Origin: JBDTVS01 sp040007095 | GTDB taxonomy: Bacteria; Acidobacteriota; Vicinamibacteria; Vicinamibacterales; CAVVIG01 | Reading direction: 5' to 3' | Length of the DNA stretch: 64,000 nt | Assembly (NCBI GenBank): GCA_040007095.1 | Contig: JBDTVS010000117.1 | Location: forward strand, 130,935-194,934 | In this document: positions 44,562 to 52,555 of the stretch, piece by piece | How the letters are laid out: the number at the start of each line of letters is the position of its first letter | How positions within the stretch are numbered: the first letter of the stretch is position 1 | The notes under the pieces: generated by a model | What the model was told of the DNA's origin: nothing | Seen by the model: only the letters and a program-made list of their open reading frames with translations | The model's database searches: none | Program-made: the position numbers and the translations under genes

Positions 44562-44944
44562 GAGCCGTAACCTGAGATCGTGCGCGTGCGGCGGCGTTCG
44601 ACGGGCCAGGCCCCTTCGGATGCCTCGGATGTCTCGGGGCGACGCACGCTCACCGCGAGGTATTGGGGGCCAGACATGAGCGACGCCGAGACGCGAACGA
44701 AAGGGCCTGCCACCGAATCGGCGTGCGCGCCTGGAAGCGACGACCACCATGTACACCCTATTGTGGCGCAACGCCTGGCGGGCCGTAGTCAAACGCCGCG
44801 CCGCCGCCTTGCCCGCACAGTTTGCCGCGGCGGCATTCGACGTCGTGTCGAGGGATCTGCCTGCCCGGCAAGCTGGTCCCACGCCGCTGACTTCCAACCG
44901 GACTGCTACCATCAACCGGTGACGTGGGAGGGAGACTCTTGGAA
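44562..44944. other. Intergenic region of about 380 bp, no gene seen
   Basis: The gap between divergent ApbE and acetyltransferase genes shows open frames on both strands but none with protein-like composition. It should contain both promoters. GGGAGGGAG at 44926-44934 is the probable ribosome binding site of the downstream gene. Confidence 0.45.
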
Positions 44945-45688
44945 ATGCTGGCGAAGCTCGAGGAGGACACCTTCGGTTTTCTGGCCGACTTCGCGCGCCG
45001 TCCCGGCGGCGCGTCTGGAGAACAAGGCGGCGCCGCGTGGTTCCGATCCGGCGTGCCGTTTATCAACTACAACGGCGTCGCTGGAGTTGGCGACGACATC
45101 GACGCGACACTGGCGCGCGTACGGGCCTGGGGCGTGCCCGCGCGGTGGACCGTGAGCAGCGCGAGCATTCCCGCCGACTTCGAATCAGCGCTCGCCGCGC
45201 GAGGTCTCGAGATGTACGAGGAAGCCGCCGGCATGGTCGCACGGATCGAAGACCTGCCGGCGCCGCAGCCGGGCGAGGCGACGCTCGATGTCGTGACGAA
45301 CGGGCGGCAGAGCGACGAATGGGCAGACGTCCTGCGCGATGCATTCGGGCTGCCGCCGGCGTCCGCGGAACAGGTGCGCGAGGCCCATGGATGGCCCCAC
45401 ATGCACGACGCGGGGCTGATGTATTTCGTGCTGCGAATCGAGCAGCAAGCCGTCGCGACCGGCCTGGCCCGATTTGCGTCTGGCGTGGCGGGCGTCTACG
45501 GCATCACCGTGCGCCGCGCCTTTCAGCGGCGCGGGTTCGGCTCGCTCGCGACGCTGCTGACGGTCCGAGAGGGCGCGCGGCGTGGCGCGCGCGTGGCCAT
45601 CCTTCAAGCAACCAAGCAGGGCTTCCCGGTGTACGAGAAGCTCGGTTTCGAGCCGCTCACGTCGTTCCGGTCCTGGCGGATCAGTTGA
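44945..45688 (+). CDS. GNAT-family N-acetyltransferase
   Basis: The protein is about 247 residues from ATG 44945; TTG 44939 is an alternative start closer to the purine-rich site. The C-terminal half is a GNAT domain: VYGITVRRAFQRRGFGSLA supplies the acetyl-CoA-binding Q/RxxGxG/A motif, and GFPVYEKLGFEPL is the typical strand end. The N-terminal half (VPFINYNGVAGVGDDI) matches the second, degenerate lobe of double-GNAT proteins. It transfers acetyl groups to an amine on an unknown substrate in the cytosol. Confidence 0.85.
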   Translation: MLAKLEEDTFGFLADFARRPGGASGEQGGAAWFRSGVPFINYNGVAGVGDDIDATLARVRAWGVPARWTVSSASIPADFESALAARGLEMYEEAAGMVARIEDLPAPQPGEATLDVVTNGRQSDEWADVLRDAFGLPPASAEQVREAHGWPHMHDAGLMYFVLRIEQQAVATGLARFASGVAGVYGITVRRAFQRRGFGSLATLLTVREGARRGARVAILQATKQGFPVYEKLGFEPLTSFRSWRIS

Positions 45689-45779
45689 CGTTCCGCGCAG
45701 AAACCTTGTGTTTTCTCGGGATCTTCACTGGCCCGGGGATCGGGAATGCCCGCTACAATGACGCACCGAAGGAGGTTGC

Positions 45780-46280
45780 ATGCGTATTGTCGTAATCGGC
45801 GTGGCGCTCGCGCTCGTGTCAGGGTCAGTTTCGGCGCAACAACGTGCCGCCCAGAGTCCCGCCCAGGCGCTGAAACTCTTTGCCTCGTCCGCGGACGTGG
45901 CCGCTCTCGCGGCCAAGGCGAAGAGCGAACGGAAAGAAGGCCAGGCGCTGCTCGCCCAACCCATCGTTCAACTCGCGCCCTACAACGTGAGCCTGGAGTA
46001 TCGCGCCGCAGTGGCGAACGCGGCCGTGCACGAAAAAGAGGCGGAGCTGTTTTTCGTGGTGGACGGCGCCGCCACGATGGTCACCGGCGGCAAGCTCACC
46101 GCCGAGACGCGGACCAACGCCGAGAACCTGAGCGGCACCGGCATCGAAGGCGGAGTGTCGCGGCACATCTCGAAAGGCGACTTCATCATGGTGCCGGAGA
46201 ACACGCCGCACTGGTTCAGCGCGATCGAGGGAACGGTCACCTTGATGTCGCTGCACCTGCCGCACTCAGTGACGAAATAA
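45780..46280 (+). CDS. Secreted cupin-domain protein
   Basis: The protein is 166 residues, with AAGGAGG six bases before its ATG. The signal peptide (MRIVVIGVALALVSGSVSAQ) is followed by a single cupin barrel: HEKEAELFFVVDGAATMVTGG holds the first metal motif (His, Glu) and GDFIMVPENTPHWFSA the second (His). A metal ion is likely. Secreted small cupins of this kind are uncharacterised. No operon partner is obvious. Confidence 0.85.
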   Translation: MRIVVIGVALALVSGSVSAQQRAAQSPAQALKLFASSADVAALAAKAKSERKEGQALLAQPIVQLAPYNVSLEYRAAVANAAVHEKEAELFFVVDGAATMVTGGKLTAETRTNAENLSGTGIEGGVSRHISKGDFIMVPENTPHWFSAIEGTVTLMSLHLPHSVTK

Positions 46281-46403
46281 CGAAATAACGTGATGGGGTG
46301 ATGGTTGATGGGGAATGAAGTGAGGGCGTAGCGGGATGATGGGCCCCGGAGAGCTCACCCATTTGCGCCATCACCCCATTGGCCCCATCGCCCCATTGCT
46401 CCG
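46281..46403. repeat. GGGGTGATGG inverted repeat between convergent genes
   Basis: Left words GTGATGGGGTGATGG (from 46290) and TGATGGGGAATGAAG are complementary to right words GCCATCACCCCATTG and CCCCATCGCCCCATTG (46367-46398). The same wording appears as direct repeats at 8386-8440. It could act as a two-way terminator. Confidence 0.65.
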
Positions 46404-47567
46404 TCAGATTAAAGGGGTGATGTTCGGTTCGATGCCGAGCAGCGCCTTGCCGTAGATCTCCAGGTTCACCTGCCACTCGGTGATCGCGTGGTGACTGGCG
46501 ACGTGGACGTCTCGCCAGTAGCGCTGCATCCGATTCGCGTCGGCCAGGCTCGACGTTCCATGGGCGGAAACGAGCAATTCGACCGCCTCCCGGCAGTGCT
46601 TCGCCACCAGTGCGGTGTCGGTGCGAACCCTGGCCCTCTCGAGGAGATCGGGATGCCGCTTCGCCTGCGCCGCGCGATCGAGATCGTCGGCGGCGCGGAA
46701 CGCATGAAGATTCGCGGTGTCGATCTTCATCGCTGCGTCGGCGAGGAGAATCTGAAAACCGGTCGATTCGCGCTGCCTGTTGTAGTTCGTATGCGTGATG
46801 CCGCGTTTCGAGGCGTGGGCGACGGTGTGGTCGAGCGCCGCCCTGGCGATGCCGAGCTGTGAGCCGATGAGGATGAGCACCGTCACGGGTACCAACGCGA
46901 CCCGGTAGACCGCTTCGTCCGTGAATTCGGTCCGATAGCGGCCCTCGAATGCCGCCGGGTATGGCAGAAAGCGATGCTCCGGCACAAAGACATCCTTGGC
47001 CAGGATCGTGTTGCTGCCGGTTCCCTTCATCCCGGCCATGAACCACGTGTCCTCGGTCGTCAACGCGGTCATCGGCATCAAGGCAAGACCGAGGTTCGCC
47101 ATTCCCCCGCTGTCGTCTTTCATGTGAATGCCGCAGGCCGCCCACTGCGCGTGCAGGCAGCCCGACGCCCACATCCACCGTCCGTTCACGCGCCAGCCGC
47201 CTTCGACCGGGAACGCGTCGCCATGGGGCGCGAGCGAGCCGGCCACCCAGGCGTCCGGCTGCGCACCCCACACGTCCTGCTGCGCGCGTTCGGGAAACAG
47301 ACTCGCCAGCCACGCGCAAACATTGACGAGGCTGGCGACCCACGCTGTCGCGCCGCAGCCTCGCCCGAGTTCGGCCATCACCGCGATGTAGGTGTGAATA
47401 TCGGTCTCGTAACCGCCGAACCGCTTCGGTACCATCAGCCGGCACAGCCCGGTGTCCTTGAGGGCCTGCACGGTGACGTCGGGAAGCCGCCGAAGGCGAT
47501 CGGCGTCCTCGGCGCTTCGTTCGAGGATGGAACGAATGCTTGCCGCCCGCTCGATAAGGTCGGTCAT
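46404..47567 (-). CDS. Group D flavin-dependent monooxygenase / acyl-CoA dehydrogenase-fold protein
   Basis: The protein is 387 residues with the acyl-CoA dehydrogenase fold: LPDVTVQALKDTGLCRLMVPKRFGGYE at the N terminus, GGWRVNGRWMWASGCLHA in the middle and SLADANRMQRYWRDVHVASHH at the C terminus. The last phrase and the lack of the catalytic Glu of dehydrogenases match HsaA/HpaB-like two-component monooxygenases, which use FMNH2 from a partner reductase to hydroxylate aromatic rings. No reductase gene was found nearby. The call between hydroxylase and dehydrogenase rests on sequence pattern only. Confidence 0.8.
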   Translation of the reverse strand: MTDLIERAASIRSILERSAEDADRLRRLPDVTVQALKDTGLCRLMVPKRFGGYETDIHTYIAVMAELGRGCGATAWVASLVNVCAWLASLFPERAQQDVWGAQPDAWVAGSLAPHGDAFPVEGGWRVNGRWMWASGCLHAQWAACGIHMKDDSGGMANLGLALMPMTALTTEDTWFMAGMKGTGSNTILAKDVFVPEHRFLPYPAAFEGRYRTEFTDEAVYRVALVPVTVLILIGSQLGIARAALDHTVAHASKRGITHTNYNRQRESTGFQILLADAAMKIDTANLHAFRAADDLDRAAQAKRHPDLLERARVRTDTALVAKHCREAVELLVSAHGTSSLADANRMQRYWRDVHVASHHAITEWQVNLEIYGKALLGIEPNITPLI

Positions 47568-47575
47568 AGCCGTCT

Positions 47576-48454
47576 CTACTTGGACGTGATCGTGTACCGG
47601 ACCAGTACGTCTTCAACGAATTCGGCGGTGATGCGCTGTTCCCCGCCGAGAAACACGACTCGGGTGACGGCGAGCGAACCCTCGCGGCGATCCGACGCCT
47701 CAACCGGCTTGCCCAACAGCCGTTCGACGTCGGCGCGCGACATACCCTTGCGTGGAAGAGCGTCGCGGCCGGGCGCGGGCGCCGCCTGGACACGCGGGAA
47801 CGACGACGAGAAGCTGACGTACTCGCCGAGCGCGGCCATGACCTCTTCGGGCCGCACCCCCGGCGGGACTTCGTCGGTGTATCGGAGGTTGAACCTCGAG
47901 CCGCCCTTCAAGCGTTCCTCGGCCACTCGCTGTCTCTTGATCTCTTCGAGCCGGGCACGTTCGAGGTCGAGGCGTCGGTTCTCGCGCTCGCGACGCTCGC
48001 GCAGTTCGTCGATCTCTTTGCGCATCTCCCGCCTGCGGCGCGGATCTGTTTCGTCGTCGATCTGCTTTTCGAGGTCTTTCTCCCGGCGGCTCTTTTCGAC
48101 GTGGCGGACCGACACCGACGTGCTGGCGTCGTCGCCGAAGGTGCCGAAGCCGCCGCCGTTCAGCTGGAACTCGATGAGGTCCTTTTTCAGTTTGACGAGT
48201 GTGACGGTGGCCGACTCGCCGTTGTGGATGGCCGTGCCATACGTCTTGAGGCGGTCGCCGTGCCGCTGAAAATCGAGCGCACGACGGACGTCGGCGCGCA
48301 CATCGACACCGTCGGAGGTCGCCGGCATGTCGATTTTGAGCGTCACGCGTTTGCCTTCGAAGAACGCGCGCAGCGTCTCCTCGTTCTGTGCCGCGGCGGG
48401 AGCCGCCAATGCGAGCACCGTGGCCGCCGCCAATCCCCGAACAATCATGCTCAT
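47576..48454 (-). CDS. Secreted coiled-coil protein with BamE/OmlA-like C-terminal domain
   Basis: The protein is about 292 residues from ATG 48454, with GAGG nine bases upstream; another ATG lies at 48469. A signal peptide (MIVRGLAAATVLALAAPAAAQ) is followed by an Arg/Glu-rich coiled coil (about residues 120-180), then a C-terminal part reading KGMSRADVERLLGKPVEAS, the helix-loop motif of SmpA/OmlA/BamE domains. BamE-type domains bind outer-membrane assembly factors. The start lies two bases from the left arm of repeat element B, so its promoter or leader is set by that element. Function is unknown. Confidence 0.65.
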   Translation of the reverse strand: MSMIVRGLAAATVLALAAPAAAQNEETLRAFFEGKRVTLKIDMPATSDGVDVRADVRRALDFQRHGDRLKTYGTAIHNGESATVTLVKLKKDLIEFQLNGGGFGTFGDDASTSVSVRHVEKSRREKDLEKQIDDETDPRRRREMRKEIDELRERRERENRRLDLERARLEEIKRQRVAEERLKGGSRFNLRYTDEVPPGVRPEEVMAALGEYVSFSSSFPRVQAAPAPGRDALPRKGMSRADVERLLGKPVEASDRREGSLAVTRVVFLGGEQRITAEFVEDVLVRYTITSK

Positions 48455-48470
48455 GATTCTGGACCTCATC

Positions 48471-48636
48471 CTGGCAGCCCGTGGTGAAATGCCCGCGTTG
48501 CATCGAGCCGGGCGAGGCGCCCGGATGGCAAGGCGTGAAGAGCGAGTTTATTGGGCATAAATGAGCGCTGAGCAACGCCGCCAGCCGGGATGCCTCGCCC
48601 GGCGAATGCAGCGGGCATTTCACCACAGGCTGCCAG
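48471..48636. repeat. Inverted-repeat element B (about 166 bp, long-hairpin family)
   Basis: The outer arms (48471-48496 and 48611-48636) match in 25 of 26 positions and pairing continues inward through CCGGGCGAGGC. The core has GCAAGGCGTGAAGAGCGAG, TATTGGGCATAAATGAGCG and TGAGCAACGCCGCC, the same order as in elements A and C. It lies directly upstream of the minus-strand BamE-like gene. Confidence 0.85.
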
Positions 48637-48713
48637 CCCCGCGCGTTCTTGCCAGCTGGACTCCCGCCCCGTTGCGGCGTTCGTATCCTATATCCGTTGC
48701 GGCGCACCAGGCG

Positions 48714-49853
48714 CTACAACAGCAGCACTTCCACCCGGTGCGCGTGCACCATCGTCGCGCCGGGTGACCACGCGAAGACGGTGAAGCGGCCGTCCTGCGA
48801 CGCGACCAGCGCCAACGCGTCGCGCTGGTCGTGGACGAACTGGGCGGCCGACAGGTGACGTGTGCCGCCGAGTTCGGTCGGATCGACCAGCCGGTGCACG
48901 GCGCCCTCGATAGGCTCGGTGACGGTGACCTGCTCGATTTGCGGCGATCCCTTGCGACGCGCGATCTTCGCGCCGAAGGCAAGCAGCTCGTACCCGGATG
49001 TGATGATCGCGGCGCCGTCGACAGCAGTCAGACCGGCCAGCGCCTGCACCACCCGAGCCAGCGAGTCACGCCATTCGCGCCGCTGACGGGCCGCGGGAGT
49101 GTCCTGGCACAACTCCGCCAGCTCCGAGAACGGAGGTGAGACCGCATAGGCGATCGGACGAACGATGGATTCCCGCCACGCGTCGGTGCCCGGCGGCACG
49201 AGGAGCAGCAGGCCGCCGCGGCCGTGGGCGCGCATCGACACGGCCAGCTGCACCAGGATGTTGACGGAATCGCCCCACGGGGCCATCGAGTCGAAGCTGA
49301 CGAGGGATGAGAGGAGCGCCGGACGGTCCGGCAGATTCGACGTGTCCTGATCGACGATCTTGATTTGATCGCCCTCGAGCACGGCGACGTTGACGAACTT
49401 GCCCCACTCTCCGCCGCGATGGTGTTTGACGACCAACAGACCGGGTGCCGCCACCTCGACAACGAAACAGGTGGCCGGGATGGAGCGCGTCGTGCCCCAC
49501 ACCGCGAGATCGCCGCCCTCGGGCCACACGCCCAGGTGGATGCCGGCGCGCTCGACCGCCGGGGCAACCCGCGTCAGCGGCGCGGCCTCGAGCGGCAGCG
49601 GCCGCGCGAACAGCATCGGATGAACCGTTTCCCCGGGCGCGAGGAACGCGAGCGAGATTTTCGGGGCATAGCCCTCCTCGCGTCGCAGGCTCGCCCAGAA
49701 CGCCGCGCCGATAATCGCTTCAATCGCCTCGGCGTCCGGTATCGTCGCCACCGGATCCTGCCCCCTGCGCCGCGCCGCCGCGGCGTGCGCAGTGAACAAC
49801 GCCTGGATTCTCGGCGCCGCAGTCCGGGCGGCAGGGTAGGTGTGTCCCTTCAA
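48714..49853 (-). CDS. DisA_N-related protein, DACNV-type sensor or diadenylate-cyclase-like
   Basis: The protein is 379 residues from TTG 49853 (GGAG five bases upstream). The C-terminal 110 residues resemble the diadenylate cyclase domain of DisA/CdaA: LTAVDGAAIITSGYELLAFG has the DGA motif (279-281) and GTRHLSAAQFVHDQRDALAL has the T-R-H-x-S-A motif (331-336), followed by VASQDGRFTVFA. The N-terminal 250 residues (YAPKISLAFLAPGE, HHRGGEWGKFVNVAVLEGD) are not from DisA; this layout was described as DACNV, a predicted nucleotide-sensing relative in nucleotide-signal systems. It either makes c-di-AMP or senses a nucleotide. It is divergent from DAHP synthase. Confidence 0.75.
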   Translation of the reverse strand: MKGHTYPAARTAAPRIQALFTAHAAAARRRGQDPVATIPDAEAIEAIIGAAFWASLRREEGYAPKISLAFLAPGETVHPMLFARPLPLEAAPLTRVAPAVERAGIHLGVWPEGGDLAVWGTTRSIPATCFVVEVAAPGLLVVKHHRGGEWGKFVNVAVLEGDQIKIVDQDTSNLPDRPALLSSLVSFDSMAPWGDSVNILVQLAVSMRAHGRGGLLLLVPPGTDAWRESIVRPIAYAVSPPFSELAELCQDTPAARQRREWRDSLARVVQALAGLTAVDGAAIITSGYELLAFGAKIARRKGSPQIEQVTVTEPIEGAVHRLVDPTELGGTRHLSAAQFVHDQRDALALVASQDGRFTVFAWSPGATMVHAHRVEVLLL

Positions 49854-50061
49854 AGAGTCTCCAGCATTCCTCAGTGTACCGGCGGTGAGAGACTCCCGCC
49901 ATGCCAACATGAGCCGACGAGGACCGGCTGGTGAGCGATCAACCACCACGCGACGGGCAAGGCGAGATCTTTCTCGACGTTCAGTACTGATCGCCGTTGT
50001 TGAAACTCCAGCCCGACGCGCCGGGTTCAGAATCCCACCGGGGTGCAGTAATCTTTCTGGC

Positions 50062-51144
50062 ATGCTTCGACTGACAGACGACCTTCGCATCACGCAAGTC
50101 CGGCCGCTCGTGCCACCCGCGATCCTGCTCGAAGAAATCCCGATCAGCGAAAGTGCGTCCAACCTGGTGTCCGACACGCGGTTGGCGGTGGCGAACGTCA
50201 TTGACGGAATCGATCCGCGACTCGTCGTGGTCGTCGGCCCGTGCTCGATCCACGATACCAAGGCGGCGCTCGAGTACGCGGAATGGCTCCAGCCGCTGGC
50301 TGAACGCTACGCCGACCACCTCATCATCATCATGCGCAGCTACTTCGAGAAGCCACGCACGTCGATCGGTTGGAAAGGCCTCATCAACGACCCCGACCTC
50401 GACGAGAGCTTTCACGTCAACAAAGGTCTACGGCTCGCCCGCAGGTTCCTGCTCGACGTCAACAACCTGGGCCTGCCGACGGCATCGGAATACCTCGATA
50501 CGCAGATTCCCCAGCACATCGCCGACCTGACATCCTGGGTCGCCATCGGCGCACGAACGACAGAAAGCCAGGTGCATCGCGAGCTCGCCTCCGGCCTCTC
50601 GATGCCGGTCGGGTTCAAGAACAGCACGGACGGGAATACCCAAACAGCCGTCGACGCGGTCGTGACGGCGGGATCGCCGCATTGGTTTCCGTCGGTCACG
50701 AAGCAGGGGGTGTCGGCCATCTTTCAAACGACCGGCAACAGCACGTGTCACGTCATCCTGCGCGGGGGCACGGGAACGGGTCCGAACTTCGACGCCGAGC
50801 ACGTGGCCAAGGTCTGCGGACGATTGGCCGCGAAGGGACTGCGGCAAACCGTGATGATCGACTGTTCCCACGGAAACAGTCTCAAGGATCATCGTAAACA
50901 GGCGGACGTGGCCGCCTCGATCTGCGAGCAGGTCGCCGGAGGCTCGTGGCAGATTTTCGGCACGATGCTGGAGAGCAACCTGCTGGAAGGACGGCAGGAC
51001 TACGTCCCTGGCCGGCCGGCGGTCTACGGTCAGAGCATTACCGATGCCTGTATCTCGCTGGCGCACACCGAACCGATCTTGGAACGGTTGGCGACGGCCC
51101 GACAGGCGCGCGGCACGATCACCAAGGCGGACTCTGCAAGATGA
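50062..51144 (+). CDS. aroG: 3-deoxy-7-phosphoheptulonate synthase (DAHP synthase, type I)
   Basis: The protein is 360 residues from ATG 50062. It is the first enzyme of the shikimate pathway, condensing phosphoenolpyruvate and erythrose-4-phosphate. Typical motifs: VVVGPCSIHDTKAALEYAEW, IMRSYFEKPRTSIGWKGL, GARTTESQVHRELASGLSMP, VGFKNSTDGN and DCSHGNSLKDHRKQ. This is the AroF/G/H branch, which is regulated by aromatic amino acids. No other shikimate gene is nearby. Symbol chosen for the branch; aroF or aroH would be equally fair. It overlaps the next gene by ATGA. Confidence 0.92.
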   Translation: MLRLTDDLRITQVRPLVPPAILLEEIPISESASNLVSDTRLAVANVIDGIDPRLVVVVGPCSIHDTKAALEYAEWLQPLAERYADHLIIIMRSYFEKPRTSIGWKGLINDPDLDESFHVNKGLRLARRFLLDVNNLGLPTASEYLDTQIPQHIADLTSWVAIGARTTESQVHRELASGLSMPVGFKNSTDGNTQTAVDAVVTAGSPHWFPSVTKQGVSAIFQTTGNSTCHVILRGGTGTGPNFDAEHVAKVCGRLAAKGLRQTVMIDCSHGNSLKDHRKQADVAASICEQVAGGSWQIFGTMLESNLLEGRQDYVPGRPAVYGQSITDACISLAHTEPILERLATARQARGTITKADSAR

Positions 51145-51710
51145 TGCTGGTCCAACGCGCACCGGCGCGATACACTTTCCACGTGCGTCAGCCTCTTTGT
51201 GTCCTGCTCCTGCTGTTTCTTTCGAGCGGCCTGTTCGCTGAATCAGCAGGCGGACTACGCTGGACGGCGCCGGCGGGTTGGAAGCCCCAGGGCGCACAGC
51301 CGATGCGTGCCGCGACGTATGCCATCGCCGCAGCGCCCGGCGACAAGGCCGCCGCTGAATGCGGCGTGTACTTCTTTGGCGCCGGACAGGGCGGCACGGT
51401 TGAGGCAAATATCGAGCGTTGGAAGAGCCAGTTCCGTGCTCCGGGCGGCAAGCCGGCGGCAGCGGAGGTCGCCACGCGCAAGGTTCGCGACCTCACGATC
51501 ACCACCATCGACACATCAGGTGATTACTCGGGAATGGGTGGTCCCGTCGCGCCCGCGCAGCATGCCGTCCCCGGCTACCGCCTGCTCGGAGCCATCGTCG
51601 AGAGCCGCGGCGGCAACATCTTCATCAAGTTCACCGGGCCGGCCAACACGATCGCGGCGAACCGACAGAAGTTCCAGCAACTCCTCGCATCGTTCCAGCC
51701 CGACAAGTAA
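51141..51710 (+). CDS. Secreted protein of unknown function
   Basis: The protein is 189 residues from ATG 51141, which overlaps the DAHP synthase stop; GTG 51183 would start the signal peptide directly (RQPLCVLLLLFLSSGLFA). The mature part has LRWTAPAGWKPQG at its beginning, and IFIKFTGPANTIAANRQKF near the end, which recall small exported lipid- or stress-related proteins. A single Cys (AECGVYFF) is present. No family was recognised. Confidence 0.6.
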   Translation: MMLVQRAPARYTFHVRQPLCVLLLLFLSSGLFAESAGGLRWTAPAGWKPQGAQPMRAATYAIAAAPGDKAAAECGVYFFGAGQGGTVEANIERWKSQFRAPGGKPAAAEVATRKVRDLTITTIDTSGDYSGMGGPVAPAQHAVPGYRLLGAIVESRGGNIFIKFTGPANTIAANRQKFQQLLASFQPDK

Positions 51711-51713
51711 GGG

Positions 51714-52181
51714 CTATCGCTGCCGTCCAAGCCTGACCACGATCTCGTATTCCGCCCTGGTCACCGGCTGCACCGACAGCCGGCTGCCTTTCCTGGTCAC
51801 CATCATCTGCTCGAGGCCTCTCGTGGCCTTCAGCGTCTCGAGCGAAACGACCTCTGGAAAGCGCTCGACAAATGCCAGATCGACCATGTACCAGACCGGC
51901 GAGGCCTTGTCGCTGGCGGCGTCGAAATACTTGTGGCCTTTCTTCCAGGCGAAGCGATCCGGATATCCGGCCCTGGCAATCTTCGCGAGTCCGGTGACGC
52001 CGGACGGCTCGGCGTTCGAGGCGTAGAACAGCACCGGATCGCCTTCCCGCGTCTCGTCACGCAGGAAGTTGCGCGCCTGGTAGTTGCGGACCCCCTCCCA
52101 GGAAGTGCGGCCGTCACGCGACAGGTCGTCGATCGTGTACGCGCTCGGCTCGCACTTCATCAGCCAGCAACGGCTCGTCAT
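51714..52181 (-). CDS. EVE-domain protein
   Basis: The protein is 155 residues and consists of one EVE domain of the PUA-like fold: CWLMKCEPSAYTIDDL, RTSWEGVRNYQARNFLRDE, GDPVLFYASNAEPSGVTGLA and PVWYMVDLAFVERF. Human and bacterial relatives (THYN1 type) bind modified bases in DNA or RNA. The start is separated by only six bases from the left arm of repeat element C, and no ribosome binding site is visible before the ATG, so the element may have replaced its leader. Confidence 0.88.
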   Translation of the reverse strand: MTSRCWLMKCEPSAYTIDDLSRDGRTSWEGVRNYQARNFLRDETREGDPVLFYASNAEPSGVTGLAKIARAGYPDRFAWKKGHKYFDAASDKASPVWYMVDLAFVERFPEVVSLETLKATRGLEQMMVTRKGSRLSVQPVTRAEYEIVVRLGRQR

Positions 52182-52187
52182 TGACTA

Positions 52188-52347
52188 AGGACCCGTTCAG
52201 GAATAAAGGTGCCAATTATGGGCGCCGAGGCGCCCGCCCGGCGAGGCGCAAGGAGCGCGCATACCGGGCGTATGTAAGCGACGAGCAACGAAGCCCGGCG
52301 GGACGCATCGGTGGCCAGAATGGCACCTTTATTTCTGAACGGGTCCT
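52188..52347. repeat. Inverted-repeat element C (about 160 bp, long-hairpin family)
   Basis: The outer arms (52188-52214 and 52321-52347) match in 26 of 27 positions. The core has GGCGCAAGGAGCGCGCATAC, CGGGCGTATGTAAGCGACG and AGCAACGAAGCCCGG, in the same order as A and B. It starts six bases from the EVE gene start, and its right arm ends inside the stop codon of the 62-residue gene at 52346. Confidence 0.85.
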
Positions 52348-52534
52348 AAGAGCTTCGAGCTTGATGCTCGGTGGCAATGGCCGCGTAGATCCGATCGGTC
52401 AGGTCGCGCAGGTGGGTCAGCTTGTGTTCGCTGATCGCCTTGTTGCCAGACGCGAGCCCTTCCGGATCGATCGTGCGACTCTGGATGAGCGCCGCGGCGA
52501 TGATGGCTTTCGTTCGAATCTCTGCATCTGTCAT
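52346..52534 (-). CDS. Small helical protein of unknown function
   Basis: The protein is 62 residues with GAGG five bases before its ATG (52534). It is predicted all-helical (AEIRTKAIIAAALIQSRTI, LTHLRDLTDRIYAAIATEH). Its stop codon overlaps the right arm of element C. Short length makes this call modest; the composition is protein-like and no competing frame is better. Confidence 0.5.
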   Translation of the reverse strand: MTDAEIRTKAIIAAALIQSRTIDPEGLASGNKAISEHKLTHLRDLTDRIYAAIATEHQARSS

Positions 52535-52555
52535 CGAAACCTCATGTACGGAGGG

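Noticed and set aside
44562..44944. A small gene in the gap beside ApbE
   Set aside because: Open frames on both strands have no ribosome binding site, and residue use is not protein-like.
48471..52347. Elements A-C as integron attC sites or IS ends
   Set aside because: No integrase or transposase lies near, and arm sequences differ between copies, which is not expected for IS inverted repeats or for attC core sites.
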